In this document: in pieces, positions 24,682 to 36,924 of the stretch
How positions within the stretch are numbered: position 1 is the stretch's first letter
How the letters are laid out: the number at the start of each line of letters is the position of its first letter
NCBI GenBank assembly: GCA_000827495.1
Contig: KN817680.1
Span: 1-64,000, forward strand
Direction of reading: 5' to 3'
Length of the DNA stretch: 64,000 nt
Source: Hypholoma sublateritium FD-334 SS-4
Lineage: Eukaryota; Basidiomycota; Agaricomycetes; Agaricales; Strophariaceae
Notes under the pieces: generated by a model
What the model was told of the DNA's origin: nothing
Databases searched by the model: none
Seen by the model: the letters and a program-made list of their open reading frames with translations, nothing else
Made by a program: the position numbers and the translations under genes

Positions 24682-26590
24682 ACCGTTACGACATCGGAGG
24701 AGAAAACAAAACGGTTGTAACGCTGAGAACCCGAGACGGAATAAATCCCACAGGTTGATCCTATGCCAGCAACTTACCCAAAACTTACCAATCCCGCGGG
24801 TAGGATAATAATTTTGGTATACAGGAAACCTCTGAGCTTGGCTCGCTAATAGCTACTATGGTCCACCAGTAGAGTTATATATTCTTTAGCCCAAGTTTGA
24901 CCATGTGAGAGAATATCCTGAGTTGGAGTCGCTCATCGGAATATCAATTGCTTCGCTCAAGTCATGTCTGTTCTCGCAGATCTGATGCGCAGATATGTGG
25001 GTTATCGCGCAGTATTGGTCGGTGTACGGTTACTAGTAGGATTCAAGCTTCAAGATAGAATCCACGCTGGTATCCCACGTTACATCCTGGATAACACGGA
25101 TACAAATGGGAAACTCGGTTAGACAGTCGAACTTCAGAAGGTGGCTCACTAGCTTTTCCAACGGGTTTGATTGCAGCTTTGACAGTGATAAGTAGCTACC
25201 TTCTATGAAAGTCAGACGTTCCAACTTCACTCGGAGTTGGTACGGAGTCCGTGCGATACGTAGGTGGCGCTTTCGACTTTTCTGCTTGGCAGCTTACATA
25301 ATTTGGCAGGACCAGGCAGGACCGAGGAAATATCTACCTGTTTTGGTAGATGTCAATTGATCAATATCAATACTTGAGCTTGTGTAAAGGCAAGTTTGAT
25401 CCACATACCCATGATAGAGCTTGCATAGAGCTCAAGCTGGTTAATTAACCTCACCCAATCTAAAATCATATGCAACCGCATTTTTCCATTTAAAGAATGT
25501 AGAACACCAAACTATCAAGGCGATATAACTTATACGTGCTGGATACTGAGCGAGCCGTGTTATAATTACCTTTACTTGGTGCCACAGGAGTCCACTGCTT
25601 GTCCACTGCCACGAGTCGCCTGAGAGTTGCCTGAGAGTAATCCTTAAGTTTAGCTACAATATTGAATCTTGAGGAAGCTCGCTGAGCATCGCAAGCAACA
25701 AATATATGTAAGTCTGACTATAATATTTATGTCTACTCAATGTCTACTCCACGGAGAATGGTTCGAACCAATTGTTTGGCCTTACTGCTCGCCCGAGGGG
25801 TGTTTTCTCTGCAGCATGTTACACTCTCTCGGAGTCTCACTTAATTCGCCCTTCTTATAAGCACTAAGTCAATCAGGGTGGACATGTACATTTAGTTGAG
25901 ATATTTTTTGAACTGCGCAGCACCAGGACGAAAGTACGCGACGATGTCTACTTCGAAACTACTTACTTTGTGTCTACTATTTGAACTTGAAAGGCGCCCA
26001 CCCCGCAAGTATTCATTGCGCTCAGCTTTGATCCTTGAGCTCAACCTGAGCTACTTATCTGTTTTCGCCATGATCGAACTTGTTATCGAAAAGCCCGGAT
26101 ACTTATTGAATACCGACATTATCACGTTCAATTAAATAACCGGGACGGGAAGTGAAGATAAAGACAAAGAATACACTATTTGAGAATTTCCGTTACCACA
26201 GGATGTGTTCCCGGCATTCTTTGGACAGCTCGTGCGCAAATCTTATTTTGAGATTCCCGACGTTGCTCAAGACAGACCAAAAAAAAGGTGTTTCTTACAG
26301 TGGGCCCCAAACTTGAATAAACGCAGCCAGCTAATCACCCTAGAATCAAATAGAGGGCACAGAGCTCACCAAGGGTAAGTACTCCATTTACAATACCAGT
26401 GTTCTTGCTCACACATCCACATCAGTGACTGAGCCGAGCAATTTCTGTTGATTTCTATCTCACCAATTAAATACTAGCCAACAATTAGCCAAATGTCTCT
26501 TTGCTTTTGTGCAGGCCCTGGCATTAACACGGACGGTCCATAGACAAGTACTCAGATCTGCCCGGCTACATATTACAATTCACAACACAA
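24682..26590. other. Gene-poor stretch with possible F-box/LRR-like relic
   Basis: AT-rich with scattered stops. On the minus strand, 25033-25230 reads KLERLTFIEGSYLSLSKL followed by LVSHLLKFDCLTEF, with Leu spacing like the C-terminal part of agaricomycete F-box proteins. It lacks an ATG and any F-box, so at most it is a relic. Nothing else is supported. The right edge meets the inverted-repeat element at 26591. Confidence 0.3.
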
Positions 26591-26610
26591 CACTGCAAAA
26601 AAAATAAGCA
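26591..26610 (+). repeat. Left terminal inverted repeat
   Basis: Twenty bases starting CACTGCAAAA and ending TAAGCA, matched in inverse orientation at 29240-29259 with a small insertion/deletion in the A-run. Confidence 0.55.
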
Positions 26611-27997
26611 CCTTGTTTTGCTACCCAAGTAGGATTTTCTTATACACGGGTAGCAAATAATCCCCAGACCGGATAATAGTGCTTTCCGAGGTAGGAAAAA
26701 TATTTTTGGGAGGGACAAATATATCCTACCTTTCAAACGTAGCNAAATACACTGCTGATGCACTTTACTATACTGCCTTCTCCACAGCATGGATTTTTCC
26801 TGCTTTCAGGGATTGCTCGATTATGGCGTTTAATACAAGCAAAAGTTTGCTCTCATAGTAATATTTATTGCTTTTNAACGTGGCAAATTACAGTACCCAT
26901 GCAGCTTTACTTGGTACATCGGTAATAAAAGATACTACTTCTAATATTTAACACCAGATGGGAGCCGGGGAAGTCTTGAGAGGTAGCCGTCTTACAAACC
27001 AGCTCAAAAGAGTGGGTGGGTAAGTAGGCAAAGAACGGCGACAACGGGCTATTTAGATGGGTGTAGGATGGCAAGTTGATNAAAATATATGTGGGANATA
27101 TCAACGTCCGCTGGGTACACNCATGATCAGCGCTTTGTTCAAAGCGTGGATGGCGCNTACGGTGGGATCCATAACGTNTGATTTTATTCCGCGAGAGTGC
27201 GNAATNAATANTTTTGTATGATTTTACCTACAATCGGCATGTATTAGCTACTGCACTATAAAAATACCCTTTCTTCTGTCCTCGTAGTCTCGAGGATGTG
27301 CGTAGGCAGAATTTCTGAGCACCTGCGCATTGGGAGCGCCGCCACAAAGACATCTTTCATACAATGACTCGGAACGCGCCATACACCGAAAATCCGTCGA
27401 TGTCCAAACACATGCTGCGGGCAAAGCATCCCGCGGCATGCAAGAAAAGGCAGTGGCATTGTCGCGTGGCGGGAGTANCCTGTGCGCCCGAGTGCGCGGA
27501 TGCACTGGCATCCNATGGCAGCAGCCTATCTCACAGAACGAGCACTGAGCCTAGGGCGGAAGGGAGAATTCCTCGGCCGCCCGAGGAGTGAGTCAGTGGT
27601 ACGCGCAAGGTGCGCGGGACTTGTGAGATATTTTGGGCCCGGAGAATGCCGAAGAAGCGCGACGCGACTGATCATGTGAGTNTTCTGTCACATATCACAT
27701 CCNTCCCTCTCTGTCCCTAACCACCATGTTCTCCCCTCCGCCGTTGGGGCCTTGCTTGTAAAACGCCTCACATCAAGTCCCTAGCCTCGGATTTGACTTC
27801 GCGTCGTCCGAATCTCTCTGGAGTAGACTTTGCGTCCTCCGGTGNTCCATTTTTGTGTCCTCCAGTGACTTCGACTGTGCGTCGGTCATCGGTCGGTCAT
27901 GCCTACGTCCCATCTCAAGCTCCTAATGCGAAGCCACCAGGAATCTCTCCTATGACATATACTACACTTTGCTAAGTTACTATTTGCCATATCATGT

Positions 27998-28090
27998 GCA
28001 TATACTTACCTATAACCCGCATATACTCACCTATAACCTNCATATACTCGCCTATAACNCGCATATACTCACCTATGACATGCATACACC
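27998..28090 (+). repeat. Minisatellite, about 21-base unit, 4-5 copies
   Basis: Units of the form GCATATACTCACCTATAACCC are repeated with a few changes and two N bases. The last copies drift to GCATACACCCACC. It lies in the middle of the putative transposon. Confidence 0.75.
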
Positions 28091-29239
28091 CACCTTAGNG
28101 GAGGGATAGCCAATTTCGCNGTATGTTCATTGGCTCACATCTCAAATTATTAATGTGTTGTACAGGAGAGCGTCTCACCGCGCCGTGCCCCGGACAATCT
28201 CATCTACGTCCCCGACACAGAAGCACCAATCGAAGAATCCCCGTTGTCCCCCGCCATTAGCNACTGCGCACATGTAGANCTCAGGGAGCATGACGAAAGG
28301 GACAAANTCCCATTAATAAAGGTATGTATGTATTGCATCCTTCCGCTACCCGTTTTGNTCCTATTAACTGGTACAAATGGGGCGCCCAGGTTTTGCGGTG
28401 CCGTAACACCGNCTGGCTCTAAAGTAACAANGTCGTGGGCAACAATACACTGTACTCTGTACCGTTNAACTCCAACCATAGCTCTACTCTGGTTATAGCA
28501 CCTACACGCATGACATTCAGCAAATGCGGTGCGTATTATAAGTAATCCCGCAAATGTTGCAGTCACTTTCTAGCCCATTCTCGTGCTTACTTCCGCCTCG
28601 GTCACAGGGCAACCCCCGCTCAGCGCCCAGTACTTATTTCTATTTTTTGNGTACTANCACTAAATGCCTTATTTTTCAGTTAGACANCTATTTGTCGCAG
28701 ATGTTTTTTTTCGGAGGGAGGATGAGCTCGCCGAAAGCTGCTCTAGCGGCAAGAAAANGGTGCGTCNTGTCGCTGATTCAATATGGTAANTTCAATTTGA
28801 GTATCTCCAAAAGCAATCTTACGGCGTAATAGTTGGAACAGAGCAGAGGAGGATNAGGAGTAGATAGAATGTAGCATGCCCACGTCGATACCAACNAATA
28901 TATTATTTCTTTCATATTCACAATTTTAAGCCTCTTCGAGAAGTACCATTTTCGATGCAACCTGCGGTAGGAAACACAGATTTTTGATACTTACAGAAGN
29001 ACCATACTTTACCGCTAGTACCTCAGTATACAGCAAATAATATGAATTTTCATACGTGGAAATGGTAACAAAAAAAGCTGCTAGGGTCTTTGGAGGGACA
29101 ATTTTATGCNGCTAGGGTATTGCGAGGGACGAAACTATCCTACGTTGCATCGTGCCCAATTTTTGGGTCTCTAGGGAAAAGTAGTATATTTTCATACTTA
29201 AGTAGGACATTTTGCTACATCCGACACCCTTTTATATCC

Positions 29240-29259
29240 TGCTTATTTTTTGCACAGTG
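29240..29259 (-). repeat. Right terminal inverted repeat
   Basis: Read on the minus strand it gives CACTGTGCAAAAAATAAGCA, the partner of the left repeat at 26591-26610. Confidence 0.55.
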
Positions 29260-29774
29260 ACAATTGAGCACTTTGAAACCTTGGGTCCACTGCCAGTGTT
29301 ACCATCTGCTTTTGGCATCGTACCTGATCCACTCACCACGGGGAGGGAAGGAGTGGTAAGCTGCTGCGGTCAATGGGAGTTATACCACATGCAATTGGAT
29401 GAAAGGTGAGAGTATCCGATAATTGACGAATGGAACATGCTGAATGGTTCTAAACAAGCAATTACTTCGATCAATTATCTGTCCCACTGGTGGTAAGCGC
29501 GCGCAGCATCCTCAGAGTGGGACGTGAGAGTAGCACAATATTTCGCATTGTGTTGCGCAGTACGACTGATATTTAAATAGAATATGATAATCAGTACTAT
29601 AGATGATTTTTCACATACCCGGACTGTTTTTTCCCGTGTTGTCGTCCTCGAAAGCGCAGCATCTGATTCGACGGATGATTATTCTCCATTCAATGTTATC
29701 GAGATAGTCAAATCATCCAATAAGGTTCAAAGTGACGCGATCGAGTAGGAATTCCGAAACAGAAAAAGGGATGA
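29260..29774. other. Intergenic, transposon edge to carrier gene
   Basis: No gene is supported. This is the 3' flank of the minus-strand carrier gene. Confidence 0.45.
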
Positions 29775-31023
29775 TCATGCGAATGTACTGGCCACTCCAC
29801 CAAGAAGTGTTATCCACCATGCGCGGTATAAAGCCATTACTCCCTCCTCATCGATTATTCTCTTCGCGCATTCAACAAGACCAAGGTATGGATCACCTTC
29901 ATGGCGTAATCTGTGTTGAACGTGTAAATCATTTGTGGCATATATTTCAAGTCTCTGCGACATACCCGATTACATCTTCTTCTGATCCGGAGTATTCAGC
30001 AGAGTCCTCAGCATCTCCATCGACTTCCTGGGCGACAGAGTTGTATTCTGCTGAGGCATGATTGCGCTGAATAGCTAGTCTTGTTGCAATAACTTCTAGG
30101 GGCGTGAGGACCAAAATTGACGCGCAAAGGAAGATGAGATAAATGGCCAATTTCCAGACTGATATGTCTGAAAAGGTTAGAACAGGCTGGGACATTTTCG
30201 GAAGCAGCAGCCGACGTAATGGGCCTAGGAATAGGACAATGACGCAGATGTGGCACGTCTCAGCCGCCATTAATCCTGGAGTCAAGTATAAAATCCAAGG
30301 TCGACGACGTTCGGTCGGAGTAAGAAGGGCGCGTAAAGATCCCACAAGGTCGAAATATGATAGTTTCTTCGGCGTTGTTATTGCCCTAGCGTTTATAATT
30401 TTTATTTTCAGTTGGGCATATTAGACCGTCATAGAAAGCAGCATACCGATATGTTAGGATTGAAGTTGGCAGAGATATGACAAGCATCGCAAGGCTGTAA
30501 AACAGCGTTCCCTGAACTTTCTTAGTATGGCTTGAAAGCGGGAATGAATGCAAGCATACCAGCACTCCAGCCTCTGGTGCTCTATATTTTCCATGGCGCG
30601 GATGATCAGCGTCCACCGCTAAAAGAATGACAATGCTAACAAGCAAAGAGCTGATTGCAGTAGGCACTGTATACAAATTAACGGTCCGTTTGAACATGAC
30701 TCCACGTTGCTTACTTAGTCCTTTATAAAGGCCAGAGATTCCCTGAAAGTATCATGAATGAAGTGAACATATGTTGCGTTGGAACAACCGACCTCAATGC
30801 GTTGTACCCTGGCAAACATCTGGATATAAGAATTGACAACAGGCCCAGTATGAGGGGTTGTCCCTCCTTCCGAGTCGAGATGGAGGGCTTTCGGATTGTA
30901 GTTGGCTCTGAACCGAACAAGTACGCCCGTAAGAGGGACGGCGACGGCTAAGGAAACGACCATAGCGACAAAGAGGACGGCTACGGGGGGCGGACCCATA
31001 CGGATAACTTCATCTGAGGACAT
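29775..31023 (-). CDS. Divergent mitochondrial carrier (SLC25-like) membrane protein
   Basis: The ATG at 31023 begins MSSDEVIRMGPPPVAVLF, with a membrane helix in the first 30 residues. After several short introns come further hydrophobic segments (AISSLLVSIVILLAVDADHP; FYSLAMLVISLPTSILTYR; WILYLTPGLMAAETCHICVIV; AIYLIFLCASILVL). PLEVIATRLAIQR follows, a degenerate form of the carrier motif P-x-D/E-x-x-K/R. The last exon has DPYLGLVECAKRIIDEEGVM and ALYRAWWITLLGG, matching the matrix-loop and helix pattern of carrier repeats. The transported substrate cannot be inferred. An in-frame ATG at 31044 is an alternative start. Only one carrier motif is clear, so it belongs to the divergent group of fungal carrier-like proteins. 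The frame is intact. Confidence 0.65.
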
Positions 31024-31681
31024 AGTTGCTCTAGAGGAGGTCACCGATATTCAAGGTGAAGAAAGCACTTGAGGAGAAGAGGGAAGGTGTTTCAGATATC
31101 GTACGGTGGCTGCGGATGGGTGCAGGAGGCAAGCAGTCAAGCCTTGATGCAGATGTCCAGCGGCTTGAATGCCAAAGTCATTGCGCACCATTCGGCAGCA
31201 CTGCCACTGCGCAGCGCCAGCATAGTGGCTGTGTGCCGTTTGCAGGCCGTTTGAGCGCTTGAGCAGCAGTCAAGCAGCAGTAGTCCAGGATATTTTCGAT
31301 ATGTCTACAGAGATTTCAAGTGAAATTTTAGCCTACATCTCTCACAACATACATGGTAGTTTGGGCTCAAATAATTCCTCATCGACGTTTTGTGGTGCGG
31401 TGCTACCGCATGCTACTTATTCCAATTACAATTGTACTTGCTAGTCGTTTAAATAATGACCCCGCGTTCAATGCCAGCATTTTTCTTGATTTATGCTAAA
31501 AAAGTCCATCGCTTTGACGAAGGATGTGGCCCCAATGAAAGTTGGTGGCATGCTTGCATTTGATTCTCCGACAAGAGAGGCCAATCAACTTGCTGCCCTT
31601 CGCTTGCAAACTGGCACCATCATCTATACTACTGTCCTTACATCCCCCATATCTCCTTGTCTTCAGTCTCGCCTTCCACTC
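31024..31681. promoter_or_regulatory. Divergent promoter region, carrier gene and remodeler gene
   Basis: About 660 bases lie between two divergently transcribed genes. Short frames here lack coding character. The region must hold the start signals for both genes. No specific operator is visible. Confidence 0.4.
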
Positions 31682-34600
31682 ATGTTATCTGCTAGTGAGT
31701 CGAAAGCAGAGAATAAAGTCAGTAGCTTCCATCCCATTCCATTCTTGTAGCTCATGCATGATATTCAATAAATATTATGCTACTCTAGCGACAGGCATTG
31801 GAACAGCTGAGATTTAACAAGAATAATCGTCTAGCAAATCGTCTTCAATCCCCAGCCATACCGCCTTCTGCTCAACCTGATTCTTCTCATCAGCCTGTGT
31901 TCCCTACACCACCCACCCAGTCGAGAGATGCGACGCTCCCTTCACGCTTTTTCCCTTCCGCGCCGTCCTCGTTCGGCAACGTTCTTGTCCCGAATTCAAG
32001 CCCCATCTCTTCAGAAGACCCGGTCTCAAAGCCCTATCAACCTTACGGGCATTCCACGCGTCCTGAATCGTCATCGTCATCCAACTTGCTCTTCGCCAAC
32101 GGCTGGAAGCAAACCAGGGGCAATCTGGCTTCCGACCCGCTGAGTGCGCCTAGTGGATTTATTTCTAATGATGCGTTGTTGCACGCGCCATTGCGTCGTA
32201 ATCGGAACGGAGACGAAGGAGCCAGTCATATAGAAGGTCCTCCACGCAAAAAAATAAACCGTGGCACATCGAACGACGCGTTTCTCATTCCAGAGTCGCC
32301 GCCCTCTCCGGATATTCAGCGCGTTGGACACCGTGGGCTGGGGCGCTCAATCGGCATGGATGCTATGTCTATTTCCTCGGACGACTCCATACCCGAACCT
32401 AGTCAAATACTTGCTGGGCCATCGAAGCCGCGCCTAATGAAAATTCGACCAAGCGCATCGCAGGAGGCGCCACCTTTGTCTGATCTTCCAGTACAAGACA
32501 AAGACTTTATCGCTTTCCGATTCATGAACCCTCTAGAAACAACAAACCGTATTCAAGCCGCTTGGAATCAGGCTGGAAGGAACCAAACCAAGGCTGCTAG
32601 ATTTCTTGCTGACCCAACTTGGTCACCGAGTCTACCGACATCCCCTTCTTTCACTGATTCAGGACATGGCGGCCGGGTCAAAGAAGTCGATGAAGTTCAG
32701 AAAGCTCAGAGAGTAGCCAATAAGGAGAAAGGCAAGCGTTCAATGATATATGCCAACCGCCCAGTACTGGACACAAAAATACCGGCGACACCACCCGCTG
32801 CTAAAAACATCATCGATCTATCTATCTCTGTGCCTGCTACTCCTGTATCTCCATCGACTCCAGCCATCAAAGGACCTTCGCGGAGGCGAGCCAAGAAGTT
32901 GGTGATTCATTCAGACTCGGAGTCCGCCTTTGAAGATTCGGACGACGACGCGAGTTCGTCGAAATTTCAACGATCACAAAATACATACGAACTGCGAGCA
33001 TTGGATTACCTTAACACATCAGGCTCTGAAGCATTGCAAGAATTGACTGGTAAGTAGTCTATCGACTCTTATTGCAATGGAGACTGAAGAGAATATTTTT
33101 CTTTCAACCAGGCTGTACTCCAGAGCAGGCTACAGCCATTATAGAACTCCGACCCTTTGACTCTGCAGATGATGTCAGGACTAAGCTGGGGCAGAGCAAG
33201 AAGAAGGCAGGCTCAAGCAGTCTCACCCCTCGAATGTTTGAAGATTGCTCAGAGATGCTCAAAGGTTATGGGGCTGTTGATACAGTCCTTGAGGACTGTG
33301 AGCGGATAGGCTCTAGTCTTCGGTCGACTATATCTTCGTGGAGTACGGATACATCCAGTTCCGCAGAGTCGCTTGTGGATGGAGCCCTGACTCTAGTGTC
33401 CATCGCACAGCTTGCGAAGCGGAAAACTCAAAGTTATCTAACAACCCAACCGAGACTACTGAATAAGGATGTTTTACTGAAAGAATATCAACTTCTGGGG
33501 GTCAATTGGCTCAATCTATTGTATCGCAGTAATCTAAGCTGTATACTTGCTGATGAAATGGGTACGTATCGCAAATACTGCGATATGGACTATGGTGTCT
33601 AACCCTTCGCTAGGTCTTGGAAAAACCATTCAAGTCATAAGCTTCTTTGCACACTTGAAAGAGCAGGGAGGGAAAGGGCCTCACCTTATTGTAGTGCCGT
33701 ACGTTTCCAACATCCATCTTAACCCATTGTTCTCATGTATCTCCAGGTCATCGACGTTAGAGAATTGGTGCAGAGAGTTTGCTCGCTTTGCTCCTTCAAT
33801 TGAGGTCCAGACATACTATGCCGACAAGAACCAACGGCCTCTTCTCCGACAAACGCTCCTAGACACTCAAAGATGCCAGAGTAAAATATCTGAAGGCTGG
33901 GAAGTGTTAATAACAACGTACAATCTAGCACAAGGTGATGACCGGGATCGTTCATTCTTCCGTAAGATCAACTGGGATGTACGTCTGCTTCCAGCTCCCC
34001 CACGAATCTGAATTAACCTTCTATGTACGGCAGTGTTGCGTCTACGACGAAGGGCATGTTCTCAAAAACTTTCAATCACAGCGGTACCAATCTTTACTCA
34101 AGTTTGGGTCGCACTGGAGGCTGCTTCTCACGGGAACCCCCCTACAAAATAACCTACAAGAACTTGTGGTATGTTCGTTCTAACTCTATAATATATGACC
34201 ACTCAATCCATCTCATTTGTCGCAGTCGTTGTTGAACTTCATTTTACCCAAACAGTTTGCTGGTTCGATTGATTCGCTCCGTGCTATATTCAAAGTCAAG
34301 GGAGACACCAAAGTCACCTTGCTTTCTCAGGAGCGTATTTCGAGGGCCAAGAAGATGATGACACCCTTCGTTTTGCGTCGACGAAAGGACCAGGTACGTA
34401 CTATATCATAGTCAACTATCGCATCTGCATCATCTAAACGCCAAAACAGGTGCTAAAGGATCTGCCAAACAAAACTGAGCGTATTGAATGGTGTGATATG
34501 ACCGACCTGCAACGATCAATCTACCGGGATACATTGCAACGTTCTCGCAAGACTGTCCTCGAAGTTTCAGCCGCGTATTCTGCGGAACCCGTTCCTAGCA

Positions 34601-35703
34601 AACCTCCGAAAAAATCGAAACCAGCCCTTCGGCAAAAGGAAAAATCATACTCTGAAAATAGCTCGAATGTTCTCATGGATCTCAGGAAAGCCGCATCGCA
34701 TCCTATGCTTTTCCGCACTAGGTTTACCGATGAAACCTTGACGGGCATTACAAAACAACTCCTGAAAGAACCTGATTTCAAGAGACGTGGGGCGATTTTC
34801 GATCTTGTCAAAGAAGATATGTCAGTCATGACTGATTCAGAACTTCAGATATTCTGCGCATCATACAAGGTAAGGCATCTCGCCATTTGTTTTACCTCTA
34901 TCCTTATTGACTACAATCAAGTCCACCCAAAAGTATCTCCAAGAACAGGAATGTTATGTAGATGCTGGAAAGGTGCAAGCGCTTCTGGGCCTCCTCGTAG
35001 ACTATACTCAGCAGGGAAGGAAAGTTTTGATATTCTCTCAAGTAAGTACTGCCTCCCGAATCAGCATGTCCTGTATTTCTGACTAGCTCCACAGTTTACT
35101 CAAATCTTGGATATCCTACGCGTAATATTAGACCACCATCACTACAAATTTTTGATACTCACGGGCAGTACTCCCGTGGATGTTCGCCAAAGTCTCGTCG
35201 ATGAATTCACCGAGGACGAATCAATATCTGTATTTCTATTGTCAACAAAGGCTGGCGGTAAGCACTCATCTTCTTTGTAGTACAATTGTGAGCATAAATA
35301 CCGCCTACCTTTTCAGGCATGGGCATCAATCTCACAGCAGCATCTGTTGTAATCATGTGTGTCTTGCCTTTGCTCCGGCTTGTCCAATTGGTTGACTCTG
35401 AAACTCAGGTTCGACCAAGACTTCAATCCTCACAATGACCGTCAAGCGCAAGACCGTGCCTATCGAATAGGTCAAAAGAGGGATGTTGAGGTAGTGAAGC
35501 TGATTTCCAGGGGTACCATCGAAGAGGACATGCTTCGCCTTGGAGAAACCAAACTCGCACTCGATGAAGCCGTGGCTGGAGACACGGAAGAGAGGGAAGA
35601 AAGTGCTCCTGAGCGAGCCATGAAAACTTCCTTGATGAACGTTCTGAGAGAACAATTTGAACGAGAGCAGACTGTGGGCTCGGCAGTGCCGTCGAAACGG
35701 TAA
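31682..35703 (+). CDS. fft3/FUN30-like: Fun30/SMARCAD1-type SNF2 chromatin-remodeling ATPase
   Basis: The ATG at 31682 opens a short exon ([12 protein letters not shown]) spliced in frame to a long Ser/Pro-rich exon ending near 33050. A CUE-like stretch ([20 protein letters not shown]) lies near 32545. The SNF2 motor is split by short introns: CILADEMG + [11 protein letters not shown] (motif I), [10 protein letters not shown] (motif II in the DEGH form typical of Fun30/SMARCAD1), [10 protein letters not shown] (III), [14 protein letters not shown] (IV), [16 protein letters not shown] (V) and [15 protein letters not shown] (VI). The stop is at 35701-35703. Fun30 proteins move nucleosomes, keep heterochromatin silent and help DNA-end resection. 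All motor motifs are present. The C-terminus nearly meets the convergent TRAPPC1 gene (113 bases apart). Confidence 0.9.
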
Positions 35704-35816
35704 ACTATACCTGGGGGGGGGGGACAATCCCTGCACTGGACTAATAAACTGAAGGATTTATCTGTAATATGCAGCTACATCCCCCATTCTCTTTGAAATT
35801 GCTATTCTTCAATATG

Positions 35817-36578
35817 TCATGATGCGAACACAGAAAGCCCTCTTATCAATCTATCTACGCTGGCCCTAAAATATTCGTTGTCTATCCCTTGTTCGCGAGA
35901 GTCCATTTTGACTAAGGGATTTCGGACAACGTATTCGAGGAAAGGTCCCACGTATATCTGACGCAGGACAAACCGCAACGAATCCGTTTTAGGGTCACTG
36001 AGCATTACGAACTTGTAGCCAGAGCTTGTTTCGAATAAGTGTAATTTGTACGCAGAAGTGCGGTAATTGACGAATTGCTCATCCCTGGTCGAAAAAGTCA
36101 ACTTTGGTGAATGAAATACATTGGATGGCTACGCACCTCCCAGACAACTTCTTTATCATATTACGCAACGAAATGACGACACCATATACCAATTTTGCTT
36201 CCTCGTCGAACGGCAAACCTGTGCTTGATGTACCTGGCGCTGTGCCCACTCGTTGATTCGAAGCCGCGGGGGATTGACTGGCGCTTGGATTGAATGCTAC
36301 AACGATCCCCGTGGAAGACGACAGAGTATTACGAGGGCTGCTATATGCAGATGACGTGGCGGCAATCCCATCTGGGTTGGGTGGAGGGGTTGCGGAGACT
36401 GCTTGAGAAACGGCAGGGAGAATTCCTCCTTCCACCGCTGGTTTAGGGCGCTTCGTCCTATGCCAGTCCTGGTAGTAAATGCATATACAATGTCTGTGTG
36501 GCCAAGTCAATGCATTTCCCAGAAATTGTAAGGTAGTTAGACCTGCCTGTCATAGACATAGAGGCTATGAATCGTCAT
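35817..36578 (-). CDS. bet5: TRAPP complex subunit 1 (Bet5/TRAPPC1)
   Basis: The ATG at 36578 starts MTIHSLYVYDR. An intron follows, then HCICIYYQDWHRTKRPKP, the conserved N-terminal longin-fold block of Bet5. The middle is a Ser/Pro-rich insert of about 60 residues, longer than in yeast. After a last intron come RTSAYKLHLFETSSGYKFVM, SLRFVLRQIYVGPFLEYVVR and DSREQGIDNEYFRASVDRLI, near-invariant in TRAPPC1. Bet5 is a core subunit of TRAPP, the exchange factor for Rab1/Ypt1 that tethers ER-derived vesicles at the Golgi. Intact; identification is firm. Confidence 0.92.
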
Positions 36579-36924
36579 CGCGGTTTGGGTTTAAATAAGC
36601 AGTACAAGGAAAACACAAATGTTACTTCATTGGGAACGTGAGCGAAAGCACTTGAGCAATGAGCGATAACCACGAAATACCGTTAGAATTCCGAGTGAAG
36701 ACGATGAGGTATTGGTATTCCTGCGAGTAGGGGCTAGTAGGATACCGGAATAGAGAATACTCCGAAGCCAGCCTGATGCAGTGGGATTGATTGGACATCT
36801 ACTTACATATTACTAGGCGTCATACATTGGCAATGCATTGGCAATATACAGGGCTTAATTCACAAGGTCTCGACAAGTTTTACGATCCAGAAGGGGTGGC
36901 ATATGATAGATGATGCGAATATGA

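Larger units (their letters stand above)
26591..29259. mobile_element. Putative 2.67-kb DNA transposon with CACTG termini, no recognisable transposase
   Basis: The left end CACTGCAAAAAAAATAAGCA (from 26591) and the right end, read on the minus strand from 29259 (CACTGTGCAAAAAATAAGCA), are near-identical inverted repeats. Both ends also carry AAGTAGGA and TTTTGCTAC close by. An internal GAGGGAC...TATCCTAC phrase occurs near each end (26710 and 29130). ACAATT flanks both sides (26575-26580 and 29260-29265); it would be a target duplication if the left end is taken at 26581. Nearly all single N bases of the window fall inside this interval, as expected if several diverged copies were collapsed in assembly. 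No transposase is readable, so it is probably non-autonomous or decayed. Confidence 0.55.

Noticed and set aside
27998..28090. Regular short repeats resembling a CRISPR array
   Set aside because: Units are directly adjacent without unique spacers, in a fungal genome. It is a minisatellite.
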